From Marinobacter iranensis (GTDB lineage: Bacteria > Pseudomonadota > Gammaproteobacteria > Pseudomonadales > Oleiphilaceae), in the NCBI RefSeq assembly GCF_029207565.1, contig NZ_JANCMW010000006.1, positions 181,188-245,187 of the forward strand: DNA of 64,000 nt, read 5' to 3'. The notes beneath the pieces are model-generated. The model was given only the letters and a program-made list of their open reading frames with translations, ran no database searches and had not been told where the DNA came from. Position 1 is the first letter of the stretch. Each line of letters opens with the position of its first letter. Of the stretch, positions 8,673 through 18,047 are shown piece after piece. The translations under genes were made by a program, and so were the position numbers.

Positions 8673-9461
8673 ATGGCATTTCTGAAACACAATGGCCGCA
8701 CCATCTGCTACCGGCTGCTCGGCGACAAAGACAAACCACTGCTGGTGCTGGCACACCCGCTGGGCATGACCCAGGGCGTGTGGGACGACATGCTACCGAT
8801 GCTGCTGCCACGGTTCCGGGTGCTGACCTGGGACCTGCCGGGGCACGGCGCCAGCGCGAGCTGGCCGGACAAGTCCGACAAAATCACACCGGAAGACCTG
8901 GCGCAGGAAGCCATCGCGCTCGCCGCCATTGCAGATACTGAAAGATTCCACTTTGTTGGCACATCGATTGGCGGTGCTATTGGCCAGCAACTCGTCAGCC
9001 AACATTCTGACAGACTGCTTTCCGCCACTCTCACCAACACCGGCGCTGTCATCGGCACACCCGAGGCCTGGAATACCCGCTCAGCTAACGTACTGGAACT
9101 CGGCCTCCGTGCCATGGCTGTAGATATCGTTCCGCGCTGGTTCGGCCCCGCCGCCTGCGAACAGCAGCCGGCTCTGGTCGAGGGCTGGCGCGTGATCATG
9201 GGGCGCGGTGATGACCGCAGTTATGCACTTTTGTGCGAAATGCTGGGGCGTGTCGATTTCCGCGAGAAGCTGGGCCAGCATCGCGTACCGCTCCGGCTGA
9301 TTGGCGGTTCGGACGACGTTGCTACCCCCCCGGAAACGCTCCAGGCGCTGGCCCAATACAGTGGCGCCTCGCACCCAGTGATTCTGGAACATGTCGGCCA
9401 TGTCCCCTCGGTGGAATGCCCTGACAAGTTCAGCCAGATGCTGCTCGACAACCTGGACTGA
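8673..9461 (+). CDS. pcaD: 3-oxoadipate enol-lactonase
   Basis: Alpha/beta-hydrolase that opens the enol-lactone made by CatC to 3-oxoadipate, joining the cat branch to catIJ/pcaF. 262 residues with nucleophile Ser98 (GTSIGG), the acid in [11 protein letters not shown] and the histidine in HVGHVPSVE. Preceded by TAAGGAG. Last gene of the operon; a hairpin terminator follows 11 bp after the stop. Confidence 0.93.
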   Translation: MAFLKHNGRTICYRLLGDKDKPLLVLAHPLGMTQGVWDDMLPMLLPRFRVLTWDLPGHGASASWPDKSDKITPEDLAQEAIALAAIADTERFHFVGTSIGGAIGQQLVSQHSDRLLSATLTNTGAVIGTPEAWNTRSANVLELGLRAMAVDIVPRWFGPAACEQQPALVEGWRVIMGRGDDRSYALLCEMLGRVDFREKLGQHRVPLRLIGGSDDVATPPETLQALAQYSGASHPVILEHVGHVPSVECPDKFSQMLLDNLD

Positions 9462-9472
9462 ATATCAACCCG

Positions 9473-9503
9473 GAAGCCAGGCCCACCGTTCCGGCCTGGC
9501 TTC
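9473..9503 (+). terminator. hairpin terminator after pcaD
   Basis: Eleven-base arms GAAGCCAGGCC / GGCCTGGCTTC with a 9-base loop, followed by a pyrimidine-rich stretch. Ends the catIJ-pcaFD transcript before the chemoreceptor gene. Confidence 0.75.
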
Positions 9504-9631
9504 TACTTCTGCCCTCCAAGCCCGTTTTTCAGAATACGGATAAACCTCTGCATTGTGCGGATAGGTTCGCCCCCAAAAATCCCTTAGCGTTCATCGCAGG
9601 ATGCGAACCCTTGCCCAGCGGAAACAGAACC

Positions 9632-10558
9632 ATGGACAACACTCTCACTATCGAACAAAAAACATCTGAGCCCGGATCTTCCAAAGCCCCGGTTTACGGA
9701 GCACTGCTTCTGGCCATCGTCAGCGCCGGGCTATTACTGAGCATGGCGGACGGAGCCACCCCGGCCGTGCTTGCGGCGGTTACCCTCGCCCTAGCCGCCA
9801 CCGCACTCGCCCTGTGCACGCGGATGCAGCCGACCGTAGTGACCGTCCGGGAACAGGTGCCGGCACCCGAGCCGCTGCCCGAACCGGTGCAGGAACCGCA
9901 AGTGCATACCTCGGAACCGGAATCGCCAGACCCTATTCTGCTCAGCCACCTGGATGACCTGCGCAGCAACGTCGATGTGATCCTCGAGGAGATGGCGGAG
10001 GCGGGCAAGCTGGCCAAGGCGTCCGGGGCCAAGGTAGCCCAGAGCGCCAGCTGCATTTCAGAGTCCGAAGCATCGATTCGCGAGCTGGCCGACTTCATGG
10101 GCCGCATTGATGATGTGTTCACCGAGCTGGGGAAGCAATCCGCCGAGATCGGCGCCATCGTGGGCAATATTCAGGACATCGCCAAACAGACCAACCTGCT
10201 GGCGCTAAACGCTTCCATCGAAGCCGCCCGGGCGGGGGAGCACGGCCGTGGTTTCGCCGTGGTGGCCGATGAAGTGCGCAACCTGGCTGTACGTGCCAAC
10301 GAATCCAGCGAGGGGATTCGCGCCATAGCCGACAGCCTGAATACCACCTCGGTCGAAGCAGGTAATGGCATGGAACAAATCCGGGAATCGTGTAACCAGT
10401 GCCTGGGCCAGTCCGGTGAGACCTTACAGGCAATGAAGGATATCCAGGCCGGGGCGATGGCTCGCATGGAAGTCGTCCAGGGCATTACCGAACGGTTGCA
10501 GGTTCAGCGCGAGCTTACCGGGCAGATGTACACAGACCTCAGGGTCGATGTCCGATGA
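9632..10558 (+). CDS. short membrane chemoreceptor without periplasmic sensor domain
   Basis: 308 residues. Two adjacent hydrophobic segments (about 21-40 and 44-65) form a hairpin with essentially no periplasmic loop, followed by a proline/glutamate-rich linker and a methyl-accepting signalling domain whose tip signature ([20 protein letters not shown], about 185-205) is intact. It would couple to CheW/CheA but has no recognisable ligand-binding domain, so its input must come from the membrane, a partner protein or the linker. Placed directly after the pca operon, it may serve taxis to aromatic acids as PcaY does in Pseudomonas, but PcaY has a sensor domain. Start at ATG 9632. Confidence 0.85.
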   Translation: MDNTLTIEQKTSEPGSSKAPVYGALLLAIVSAGLLLSMADGATPAVLAAVTLALAATALALCTRMQPTVVTVREQVPAPEPLPEPVQEPQVHTSEPESPDPILLSHLDDLRSNVDVILEEMAEAGKLAKASGAKVAQSASCISESEASIRELADFMGRIDDVFTELGKQSAEIGAIVGNIQDIAKQTNLLALNASIEAARAGEHGRGFAVVADEVRNLAVRANESSEGIRAIADSLNTTSVEAGNGMEQIRESCNQCLGQSGETLQAMKDIQAGAMARMEVVQGITERLQVQRELTGQMYTDLRVDVR

Positions 10559-10699
10559 GACTGGCCAGGGATTACCTGGCCGGCTACAGCGATGAATACG
10601 GGTCGAACGGTGCCCCCGAAACGACCGGCTAGAAAATACTTCGAGCCGGTCAGCGTTCAGGTTACGGGAGCAACCGAGCAGATACGAAGGGCAGTTTCG

Positions 10700-11242
10700 T
10701 TACAGGTAATCCCGAGTGGACTGGACGGTCGCGTAAGCAAATTCCAGAGCCGCCATGGCAGTGGCATGAACCTGTGCAGCCGGCACTTTTACACCGTTAA
10801 ACTCCAGATCCATCGTAGCGCAAGCGTCTTCCAGCACCGTGACCTTATAGTCAAAATCTGAAGCGGCGCGGCTGGTGGCCTCGATGCACATATGACTCAT
10901 GGCGCCTATGACCACGACTTCCTCGATGCCACTGGCATCCAACAACTCTTTGAGGTTGGTTTTCAGAAACGAGTTCGGGTAGTTCTTCACAATGACCGGC
11001 TCATCACCTTGAGGAGCCACAGATTCGTGAATGTCGACTCCATCGGTGCCCGGCGTGAAAAACGGGGCACTCGGATCCGGGGCCTCGTGGCGAACGTGCA
11101 CGAGTAGGTCCTGATTCTGGCGTGCGGCTTCTATTACCTGGGCAGCTTTGGCTGCGGCCTGCTCAATATTCACCAGCGGCAGCTTGCCGGAGGCAAAATA
11201 TTCATTCTGGACATCAACAACGATAATGGCTCGCTTACTCAT
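10700..11242 (-). CDS. isochorismatase-family cysteine hydrolase
   Basis: 180 residues with the triad of the family: Asp10 (VVDVQNEY), Lys86 (VKNYPNSF) and Cys119 (GAMSHMCIEATSR). Such enzymes hydrolyse amides, nicotinamide-like compounds, carbamoyl groups or isochorismate; the substrate cannot be told. The ATG at 11242 is chosen over the longer open frame because family members start right before the first beta strand. It follows the exported metallo-hydrolase by 43 bp in the same direction and is opposite a GlxA-type regulator. Confidence 0.85.
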   Translation of the reverse strand: MSKRAIIVVDVQNEYFASGKLPLVNIEQAAAKAAQVIEAARQNQDLLVHVRHEAPDPSAPFFTPGTDGVDIHESVAPQGDEPVIVKNYPNSFLKTNLKELLDASGIEEVVVIGAMSHMCIEATSRAASDFDYKVTVLEDACATMDLEFNGVKVPAAQVHATAMAALEFAYATVQSTRDYL

Positions 11243-11285
11243 ATAATTGTTCCTCTTTCGGTTTTGTGTTTCGGGTGTGTTCTGG

Positions 11286-12164
11286 TTAGAAAGAAATAAT
11301 CTCGCCATCCGCCGGGATCGAAACGTGATCCTCAATCCCCTCACTGCGGACGAATTCGGCCAGTTCCTCACGGCTGAGGGTCATGTGGTTTACAGCGTCC
11401 AGGTGCACGGTGACGATGGTGGCATCCGGGGCTGCGCGGTGAATACGCAACGTATCTTCCTTGCCCATGATGATAGGGTCGCCCTCAAAGCCGGAAACCT
11501 CCGCAGCGCCGGTGTTCAGCACAATGACCTCGGGACGGTAACGCTCCAACGCCTGCACGACTTCATCACGCCAAACTGTATCGCCCACCACATAAGTTGT
11601 TTTCTGCCCCTTTGCCTCGAAAACCACGCCCATCACTTCACCGAGCGCCTGGGCCAGTTCGGGGACCGAATAGATTGCGTCTGACCCATGCTGGCCGCCG
11701 GTTTTGTGAAGCTTTACGCCACCAAACTCAGCATCATCATCGAGAATGCGCACATCCTTGAAACCTTGTGAACGAACCATCTCAGCTTCGGCCACATTCT
11801 GCACAAACAGGGGTATGTCCTTCGGCAACAGCTTCTGGGCGGCATCATCCCAGTGATCCAGGTGGGTATGGGTCACAATCACCGCATCCGTACCCTCGAC
11901 CACGTCCTCTGCGGCCATGGGCAGCCCAACCAGCGGATTGCGCAGCTCGCTCCGGTAGGTATTTTCGAAACCCGGATAGGCACCTCGGTCGGCCAGCATC
12001 GGGTCAATCAGAAACGTGGTATTCCCATAGGTTATCTTTATCGTGGCGTTGCGAATGTGCTGTATTTTCTGGGTTGTTTCCTGAGCGCCAGAGTCGGCAA
12101 ACGCACTGCCGGCAAAGACAGCCGAAACAGCAACCAGAGCGCCAGCGAAGGTTTTGATCAACAT
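11286..12164 (-). CDS. exported metallo-beta-lactamase-fold hydrolase (UlaG-like)
   Basis: 292 residues with a clear signal peptide (about 1-23, cut after AFA), so periplasmic. The metal motif T-H-T-H-L-D-H is present at about 97-103, and the domain resembles UlaG-type lactonases (TITYGNTTFLIDPMLA region, later VVGDTVW and VHLDAVNH). Strong GGAGG site before the ATG. Forms an operon with the cysteine hydrolase and is divergent from the GlxA-type regulator, which probably controls both. Substrate unknown. Confidence 0.82.
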   Translation of the reverse strand: MLIKTFAGALVAVSAVFAGSAFADSGAQETTQKIQHIRNATIKITYGNTTFLIDPMLADRGAYPGFENTYRSELRNPLVGLPMAAEDVVEGTDAVIVTHTHLDHWDDAAQKLLPKDIPLFVQNVAEAEMVRSQGFKDVRILDDDAEFGGVKLHKTGGQHGSDAIYSVPELAQALGEVMGVVFEAKGQKTTYVVGDTVWRDEVVQALERYRPEVIVLNTGAAEVSGFEGDPIIMGKEDTLRIHRAAPDATIVTVHLDAVNHMTLSREELAEFVRSEGIEDHVSIPADGEIISF

Positions 12165-12289
12165 CGGGTTCGTCCTCCAATAGGGTGTTTTGTTGATGGG
12201 ATTAAGTCTAGAGAGCTCTGACTAACACTAATATTGACCTGAAAGACAATCATCGAAACAATTGGGCCAACCGGTTATCATCGGGCTCA

Positions 12290-13264
12290 ATGAACAACAG
12301 GATTGATACAGTGGTGCTACCCAGAGTCGGACTCATCCTTCATCCCCACTTCAGCCCCTTCCATTTCTCGGTGCCCTACATGGTGTTCAACATTTCCCTG
12401 CCCGAACGCCCGCTGTTTGAGTTATTGATTGTGACGCCGGACGGAAGGCCTCTGGAATCAGAGCGGGCGATAACCGTGCAGCCGGACGGCGGCCTGGAAC
12501 TGTTGGATACGGTCGATATTGCGGTGGTGCCTGGCTGGCATGATCTGAATGAAGCACCACCGCCAGAACTGGCCGAGGCGCTAACCCGCTGCCATCAGCG
12601 GGGCGCACATGTGGTAGGGCTTTGTTACGGAACCTACGCGCTGGCTTATGCGGGCTTGCTGGACAACAAGCGAGCGTCAACTCACTGGCTGGCTGAGCAG
12701 GACTTCATTAGTCGCTTCCCGCGAGTCAACCTGGACACCAACGCGCTCTATGTGGAAGACGAACGACTGGTCACGTCCGCCGGAACGGCTGCCGGGCTGG
12801 ATTGCTGCCTGTTCCTGGTGAGAGAGTATTACGACGCAAAGACCGCCAACACGATTGCCCGCCTAATGGTGGTTCCACCTCACCGGGAGGGAGGCCAGGC
12901 CCAGTTCATCGAGCAGCCGGTCGCCATCTCCACCCAGGATGCCCATATCAACCAACTACTGGACTATCTGCGAGAAAACCTGGCCGATACGCACACCATC
13001 GATGAACTGGCTACCCGCACGGCCATGAGCAGGCGCACCTTCACACGTCACTTTCAAAAGGCAACCGGCATGACAGTGGTGGAGTGGTTGGTGAATGAGC
13101 GGTTACGGCAAGGACGTGAGCTGTTGGAAACCACGTCGTTGTCTGTAGAAGCCATTGCGGAAAGAATCGGCTTCCACACGGCCACGTCGTTCCGGCAACA
13201 CTTTAAGCAACGCCACCGTGTTAGCCCACGGGACTGGCGCAAGACCTTCAGTGAAAGTGCCTGA
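12290..13264 (+). CDS. GlxA-family regulator (DJ-1/PfpI domain plus AraC helix-turn-helix)
   Basis: 324 residues: an N-terminal DJ-1/PfpI-like domain (about 10-190) with a cysteine in the nucleophile-elbow position (GLCYGTYALA), then an AraC-type double helix-turn-helix (about 215-320, IDELATRTAMSRRTFTRHF and IAERIGFHTATSFRQHF). Regulators of this build often sense amino-acid derivatives. It lies between the divergent hydrolase pair and the ABC importer genes, so either or both may be targets. Confidence 0.88.
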   Translation: MNNRIDTVVLPRVGLILHPHFSPFHFSVPYMVFNISLPERPLFELLIVTPDGRPLESERAITVQPDGGLELLDTVDIAVVPGWHDLNEAPPPELAEALTRCHQRGAHVVGLCYGTYALAYAGLLDNKRASTHWLAEQDFISRFPRVNLDTNALYVEDERLVTSAGTAAGLDCCLFLVREYYDAKTANTIARLMVVPPHREGGQAQFIEQPVAISTQDAHINQLLDYLRENLADTHTIDELATRTAMSRRTFTRHFQKATGMTVVEWLVNERLRQGRELLETTSLSVEAIAERIGFHTATSFRQHFKQRHRVSPRDWRKTFSESA

Positions 13265-13385
13265 TATTCGAACTGCACTATCCGCCAGTGCAACCACGGG
13301 ACATCTCTCTGCAGAAAACGGATATTCCTGTAGCCCCTTCACGCCTCTAATGACAGAACCCACAACAACAATCTGAGGTGTTGAA

Positions 13386-14561
13386 ATGAGCAGGATCAAA
13401 ACGCTTGCCAGTGCTGTACTGGCAACCACCCTAACCGCCGGGCTCTCTACCTCTGCCCTGGCGGCCGCCGGTGACCCGGTGAAAATTGGCATCATGCTGC
13501 CTTTTAGCGGCATTTACGCACAGCTTGGCGAAGCCGGCCGCGATGGCCTGAAGCTGGCACTGAAAGAAAAAGCATCAGCACTGCACGGCTCACCTGTTGA
13601 GTTCATCGAACTGGACACCGAAGCCAAACCCTCCCGTGCACCGGAGCTGGCTTCGTCACTGCTGAACCAGCACGAAGCGGACTTCGTGATTGGCCCGGTT
13701 CATTCCGGTGTTGCCATGGGCATGATCAAGATGCTGCGCGGCAAAGACACCATCATGATCATCCCGAACGCCGGATCCGCGGCCGCCACTGGCCCCCTGT
13801 GCGCACCGAATATCTTCCGGACATCGTTCTCATCCTGGCAGCCGTCCTACCCCATGGGTAAAGTGGCTCTGGATAAGGGCTACAAGAAGGTTTACGCCAT
13901 CAGTTGGAACTACGGCATGGGCCGCGAAAGCCTCGACGCCTTTGAAGAGTCCTTTACCGCCGGTGGTGGTGAGATTGTCGAGAAGGTACTGCTGCCGTTC
14001 CCGTCTACCAACTTCCAGTCCCATGTCAGTGATATCGCTGCGACCAACCCGGACGCAGTTTTCACCTTTTTCGCTGGCGGTGGTGCCATCAAGTTTGTGA
14101 AGGATTACGACGCCATGGGCCTGCGCGGCAAAATTCCGCTGTTGGGTTCCGGCTTCCTCACCGAAGGCACACTGCAGGCGCAGGGCGATGCCGCCGAGGG
14201 CGTACTGACCGGCCTGCACTACGCAGAGCAGTTGGACGTTCCCAAGAACCGGGAGTTCCGCGAAGCCTTCAATACCGAGTACGGCCACTACCCGGACATC
14301 TATGCCGTACAGGGCTACGACGCGGGGCAGGCCATTGCCAATACCATCGGCCAGCTCGAGGGTGACATTTCGGACAAACAGGCGGTGATCAGCACCATGG
14401 AGAAACTGACCATCGACAGCCCTCGCGGAGAATTCACCTTCTCCAGGGCCCACAACCCGATCCAGAACATCTACCTGCGGGAAGTGAAAGATGGCGTAAA
14501 CGTGGTGCAGAGCGTGGCCGCCGAAGCGCTGGAAGATCCGGCTCGCGGCTGCAAGCTCTGA
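13386..14561 (+). CDS. ABC importer substrate-binding protein, branched-chain amino acid/aromatic type
   Basis: 391 residues: signal peptide (about 1-27, ends ALAAA), then a type I periplasmic binding fold starting VKIGIMLPFSGIYAQLGE. First gene of a complete five-gene importer. This family takes up branched-chain amino acids, urea, short amides and aromatic acids; the neighbouring aromatic genes make a benzoate-like acid or an intermediate plausible, but the ligand is not readable from sequence. Several cysteines (LCAPN; C-terminal GCKL) are unusual for the family. Confidence 0.87.
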   Translation: MSRIKTLASAVLATTLTAGLSTSALAAAGDPVKIGIMLPFSGIYAQLGEAGRDGLKLALKEKASALHGSPVEFIELDTEAKPSRAPELASSLLNQHEADFVIGPVHSGVAMGMIKMLRGKDTIMIIPNAGSAAATGPLCAPNIFRTSFSSWQPSYPMGKVALDKGYKKVYAISWNYGMGRESLDAFEESFTAGGGEIVEKVLLPFPSTNFQSHVSDIAATNPDAVFTFFAGGGAIKFVKDYDAMGLRGKIPLLGSGFLTEGTLQAQGDAAEGVLTGLHYAEQLDVPKNREFREAFNTEYGHYPDIYAVQGYDAGQAIANTIGQLEGDISDKQAVISTMEKLTIDSPRGEFTFSRAHNPIQNIYLREVKDGVNVVQSVAAEALEDPARGCKL

Positions 14562-14577
14562 GCACGGGTTCCACTGA

Positions 14578-14597
14578 CTCCCGGCAGCTGCCGGGAG
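14578..14597 (+). promoter_or_regulatory. 20-bp perfect palindrome between binding-protein and permease genes
   Basis: Ten-base arms CTCCCGGCAG / CTGCCGGGAG without spacer, 16 bp after the binding-protein stop. A hairpin here commonly protects the upstream mRNA and lowers downstream transcription, giving more binding protein than membrane components. Confidence 0.55.
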
Positions 14598-14659
14598 CAT
14601 CCCCGAAGCTGTCTGCCCGCCCCTGAACTGACTTATCCGTAAAACCGTTGGGTATCACT

Positions 14660-15523
14660 ATGTCTACCGAACTTTTCTTCGTGCAACTTATTAATGGCCT
14701 CCAGTATGGGTTGCTCCTGTTTCTGATCGCCTCCGGCCTGACCCTGGTATTCGGCGTGATGGGCATCCTCAATCTGGCCCATGGCTCCATGTACATGGTC
14801 GGCGCCTATCTGGTGTGGTACTTCGTCGCTGTAACCGGCAGCTTTACGGTATCCGCCATTCTCTCGGCGGTCATCGCACTGGGCCTGGGCATACTGATCG
14901 AGCGGGTGTTGATACAGCGACTTTACAACCGCAACCACCTGGACCAGGTGCTGCTGACCATTGGCATGATCTTCGTATTCAACTCTCTTCAAAGCATTCT
15001 CTGGGGCAACGATCCCTACGGTGTTGCGGTTCCGGAGGCGTTGAGCGGTTCCGTGCCGTTCACCGACAACTCCAGTTACCCGGTGTATCGCATTTTTGCG
15101 GCGCTGATCTGCATCGCCATCGCCGCCGCCCTGTATTTCATGGTGAGCAAAACCCGCCTGGGCATGCTGATTCGTGCCGGGGAGTCCAATCGGGAAATGG
15201 TGGAAGCCCTGGGCGTAAACATAAAAAGCCTCTACACCATCGTGTTCGCCATCGGCGTGATGCTGGCCGCCATTTCAGGAATCATTGCCGCACCCATGCG
15301 CTCGATCGTTCCGGGCATGGGGGAGAGCGTGCTGATTACATGCTTCGTGGTGGTGGTTATCGGTGGCATGGGGTCCATTAAGGGCGCTTTCGTAGGTGCG
15401 CTGCTGGTCGGTGTTATCAGCACCTTCGCGGCGGTTCTGATGCCCACCATGTCCAACATGGTGATTTACCTCTTTATGATCCTGGTGCTGCTGGTGAAGC
15501 CCCAGGGCCTGTTCGCCAAGTAA
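14660..15523 (+). CDS. ABC importer permease, LivH type
   Basis: 287 residues, eight or so membrane segments, with the LivH pattern: NGLQYGLLLFLIASGLTLVFG at the N-terminus, GESNREMVEALGVN coupling loop, and VVVIGGMGSIKGAFVGAL towards the end. An in-frame TTG four codons upstream of the ATG is less likely. Second gene of the importer operon. Confidence 0.9.
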   Translation: MSTELFFVQLINGLQYGLLLFLIASGLTLVFGVMGILNLAHGSMYMVGAYLVWYFVAVTGSFTVSAILSAVIALGLGILIERVLIQRLYNRNHLDQVLLTIGMIFVFNSLQSILWGNDPYGVAVPEALSGSVPFTDNSSYPVYRIFAALICIAIAAALYFMVSKTRLGMLIRAGESNREMVEALGVNIKSLYTIVFAIGVMLAAISGIIAAPMRSIVPGMGESVLITCFVVVVIGGMGSIKGAFVGALLVGVISTFAAVLMPTMSNMVIYLFMILVLLVKPQGLFAK

Positions 15524-15536
15524 GCGGGAGCCGAAC

Positions 15537-16493
15537 ATGATTTTCGAGAAACGCACCGAGCGTATTGTCCTGGCGATTTTCTTTGTCATCGCCCTCTGTA
15601 TTCCCCTGTTCCTGGAGGACAACTCCTTCTTCGTGGGGAAAGTCACCACCATCCTGATCCTGGCGGTGTTCGTGATGTCCCTGGATTTCCTGGTCGGGCG
15701 TGTTGGCCTGGTCACCCTGGGGCACGCGCTGTTCTATGGGCTGGGCGGTTACCTGTTCGTGATCCTCACGCCGGAGTACGAAGCGGTCAACTTCTGGGTT
15801 TACGCCATTTACGTCATGGGTATCAGTGCCCTGGTCGCATTGGTTGTTGGTGTGGTGGTTCTGCGTACCTCCGGGATCTACTTCATCATGATCACCCTGG
15901 CCATATCGCAGATGGTCTACTACTTCTTCTTCGACTCTTTGGAGTTCGGCGGCAGCGACGGCCTGTTCATTTTCATGAAGCCGGACACCAGCATTTTCGG
16001 CCTGAGTTTCCTGGACCTCGACAACCCATCGCACTTCTATTACCTGTCGCTGCTGGCGGTTCTGATCACCCTGGTGGCCATCAAGATCATCCTTCGCTCG
16101 CGGTTCGGCCGCATTGTGGAAGCAAGCCGCCTGAACCCCGAACGCACAGAAGCCTTGGGCTACAACATCTTCGCGTTCCGCCTGATCAGCTACATCATCG
16201 GCAGTACCTTGGCGGCCTATGCCGGCCTGCTGTTCGCCTTGCAATACGGGTACGTAAACCCGCAATTCATGACCTGGGAAATGTCCGGCACCGCTCTGGT
16301 GATGTCGATCCTCGGCGGCATGGGCACGATCTACGGCGCCATTCTGGGCACCATCACTTACGAAGGCCTGCTGTATATCTTCGAGCACCTGAGCGACGAC
16401 TGGATGCTGTTTATGGGCGGTTCGATCATCCTGATGGTCCTGCTGCTGCGCAAAGGCCTGGCCGGCTACCTTGAAAAGCTGCTGGAGAAATAA
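15537..16493 (+). CDS. ABC importer permease, LivM type
   Basis: 318 residues, polytopic. LivM hallmarks: LGHALFYGLGGYLF, LRTSGIYFIMITLA, the SRLNPERTEALGYN coupling helix and SGTALVMSILGGMGTIYG. 13 bp after the LivH-type gene and 2 bp before the ATPase gene. Confidence 0.9.
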   Translation: MIFEKRTERIVLAIFFVIALCIPLFLEDNSFFVGKVTTILILAVFVMSLDFLVGRVGLVTLGHALFYGLGGYLFVILTPEYEAVNFWVYAIYVMGISALVALVVGVVVLRTSGIYFIMITLAISQMVYYFFFDSLEFGGSDGLFIFMKPDTSIFGLSFLDLDNPSHFYYLSLLAVLITLVAIKIILRSRFGRIVEASRLNPERTEALGYNIFAFRLISYIIGSTLAAYAGLLFALQYGYVNPQFMTWEMSGTALVMSILGGMGTIYGAILGTITYEGLLYIFEHLSDDWMLFMGGSIILMVLLLRKGLAGYLEKLLEK

Positions 16494-16495
16494 TC

Positions 16496-17266
16496 ATGGC
16501 CAACGACATCATTCTGGAAACCGAATCCCTCAGCAAACACTGGGGTGGCATCAAGGCCCTCAACGATATTTCGCTGCAGTTTCATGACCGACAACTGCAC
16601 GGCGTGGTCGGCCCGAACGGCGCCGGCAAGAGCACGCTGCTGAATATGCTGTGCGGCACCCTGCAGCCAACCAGCGGATGTATCTTCCACAAGGGCGATC
16701 AGATTGAAGGCATGAAGCCGTGGAAATTCGTACGCCGGGGCATCGGCCGCAGCTTCCAGAAAACCAATATCTACGCCGATGTGACCTGCCTGGAAAACTG
16801 CGCTGTCGCAGCCCAGCGCCGGTTCGCGGGAAGTTTTAACCTGTTTGCATCACGCCATGCCAACAAGCTGGTTAGGGAAGCTGCGGAAAAGGCGCTTCAC
16901 CAGGTCGGTCTGGCTGACCGCATCCACACCATTGCAGCGGAAATATCCTATGGCGAGCAACGCCAACTGGAACTCGCCATGGTGCTGGCAACCGACCCCT
17001 GCATCCTGCTTCTGGACGAGCCCATGGCCGGTATGGGCCATGAGGAATCCCAGCGCATTATCGAGCTTCTGGGTCAGCTCAAACAGACCTACAGCATTGT
17101 GCTGGTAGAGCACGATATGGACGCCATTTTCGAACTCTCGGACCAATTGACCGTGCTGGATAACGGCACGCACCTGATCACCGGCACCGTGGATGAAGTC
17201 CGCAATGATCCCCGGGTTAAAGAAGCCTACCTGGGTAAGGAAGACGAGGAGGAGGAAGCGGCATGA
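16496..17266 (+). CDS. ABC importer ATPase, LivG type
   Basis: 256 residues. Walker A GPNGAGKST (about 39-47), LivG-specific GRSFQKTNIYADVTCLENC, signature region ISYGEQRQLELAMVLA (SYGEQ in place of LSGGQ, usual in this subfamily) and Walker B ILLLDEP. Acidic C-terminal tail. Its stop overlaps the start of the next ATPase gene. Confidence 0.9.
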   Translation: MANDIILETESLSKHWGGIKALNDISLQFHDRQLHGVVGPNGAGKSTLLNMLCGTLQPTSGCIFHKGDQIEGMKPWKFVRRGIGRSFQKTNIYADVTCLENCAVAAQRRFAGSFNLFASRHANKLVREAAEKALHQVGLADRIHTIAAEISYGEQRQLELAMVLATDPCILLLDEPMAGMGHEESQRIIELLGQLKQTYSIVLVEHDMDAIFELSDQLTVLDNGTHLITGTVDEVRNDPRVKEAYLGKEDEEEEAA

Positions 17267-17976
17267 GCAATAACCTTCTGGAAGTAAAGAACCTCAACAC
17301 CCTGTACGGCCGCAGCCACATCCTCCACGACCTGTCTTTCAAGCTTGAGAAAGGGCAGTCCATGAGCCTGATGGGGCGCAACGGCATGGGCAAGACCACG
17401 ACGCTCAAATCCATTCTTGGCATCGTGCCGCCCCGCAGTGGTCATGTGTATTTCGACGGCGAGGACATCAGCAAACTGCCAACCTGGAAGCGCATGCGAC
17501 GGGATATCGCCTACGTGCCCGAAGGTCGCGGCATGTTCCACAACCTGACGGTCAAGGAGCACCTGCAAATGGCGGCACGCCCAGACAGCAACGGTAAATC
17601 CGGATGGGACTTCGAGCGGGTTATGGCGACTTTTCCACGACTTCAGGAGCGGTTATCGAATCTCGGTACTGAACTGTCAGGGGGCGAGCAACAGATGCTG
17701 GCAATAGGCCGCGCGCTGGTCACCAATCCGAGACTGATGATTCTCGACGAAGCGACCGAAGGCCTGGCTCCGCTGATCCGCCAGGACATCTGGAATGTGA
17801 TCGCAACGATCCGGGAATCGGGTATTTCCACGCTGATCGTGGACAAGAACATCAAGGCATTAAAGAAGCTCTGCGACCGCCACGTGGTTATTGTTAAAGG
17901 ACAAGTTCATTTCGATGGCAGCTCCGAAGAACTGGACCAGAACCTGGACAAAGTCGAAACCGCACTGAGTGTCTGA
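17263..17976 (+). CDS. ABC importer ATPase, LivF type
   Basis: 237 residues. Walker A GRNGMGKTT, LivF-type YVPEGRGMFHNLTVKEHL, signature LSGGEQQML and Walker B LMILDEATEGLAP. ATGA overlap with the LivG-type gene shows coupling. Completes the importer; a 24-bp palindrome lies 20 bp downstream. Confidence 0.9.
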   Translation: MSNNLLEVKNLNTLYGRSHILHDLSFKLEKGQSMSLMGRNGMGKTTTLKSILGIVPPRSGHVYFDGEDISKLPTWKRMRRDIAYVPEGRGMFHNLTVKEHLQMAARPDSNGKSGWDFERVMATFPRLQERLSNLGTELSGGEQQMLAIGRALVTNPRLMILDEATEGLAPLIRQDIWNVIATIRESGISTLIVDKNIKALKKLCDRHVVIVKGQVHFDGSSEELDQNLDKVETALSV

Positions 17977-17996
17977 ATGTAAAAAAGATAGGGCTA

Positions 17997-18020
17997 TTGC
18001 CCACTGTATACAGTGGGCAA
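17997..18020. terminator. 24-bp perfect palindrome between convergent genes
   Basis: Twelve-base arms TTGCCCACTGTA / TACAGTGGGCAA, no spacer. Read leftwards it is followed after nine bases by six T, so it can end the rubredoxin operon; it also lies just after the LivF-type gene. An operator function is an alternative. Confidence 0.55.
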
Positions 18021-18047
18021 CAGGTTCACCAACCTACGGGCGATCTC

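Noticed and set aside
10592..10861. Open frame of 89 codons on the plus strand after the chemoreceptor
   Set aside because: It mostly runs antisense to the end of the cysteine hydrolase and has no ribosome-binding site or family resemblance.
15474..16388. 304-codon minus-strand open frame opposite the LivM-type permease
   Set aside because: Antisense shadow; rich in His, Gln and Asp as expected from complementing membrane-protein codons.
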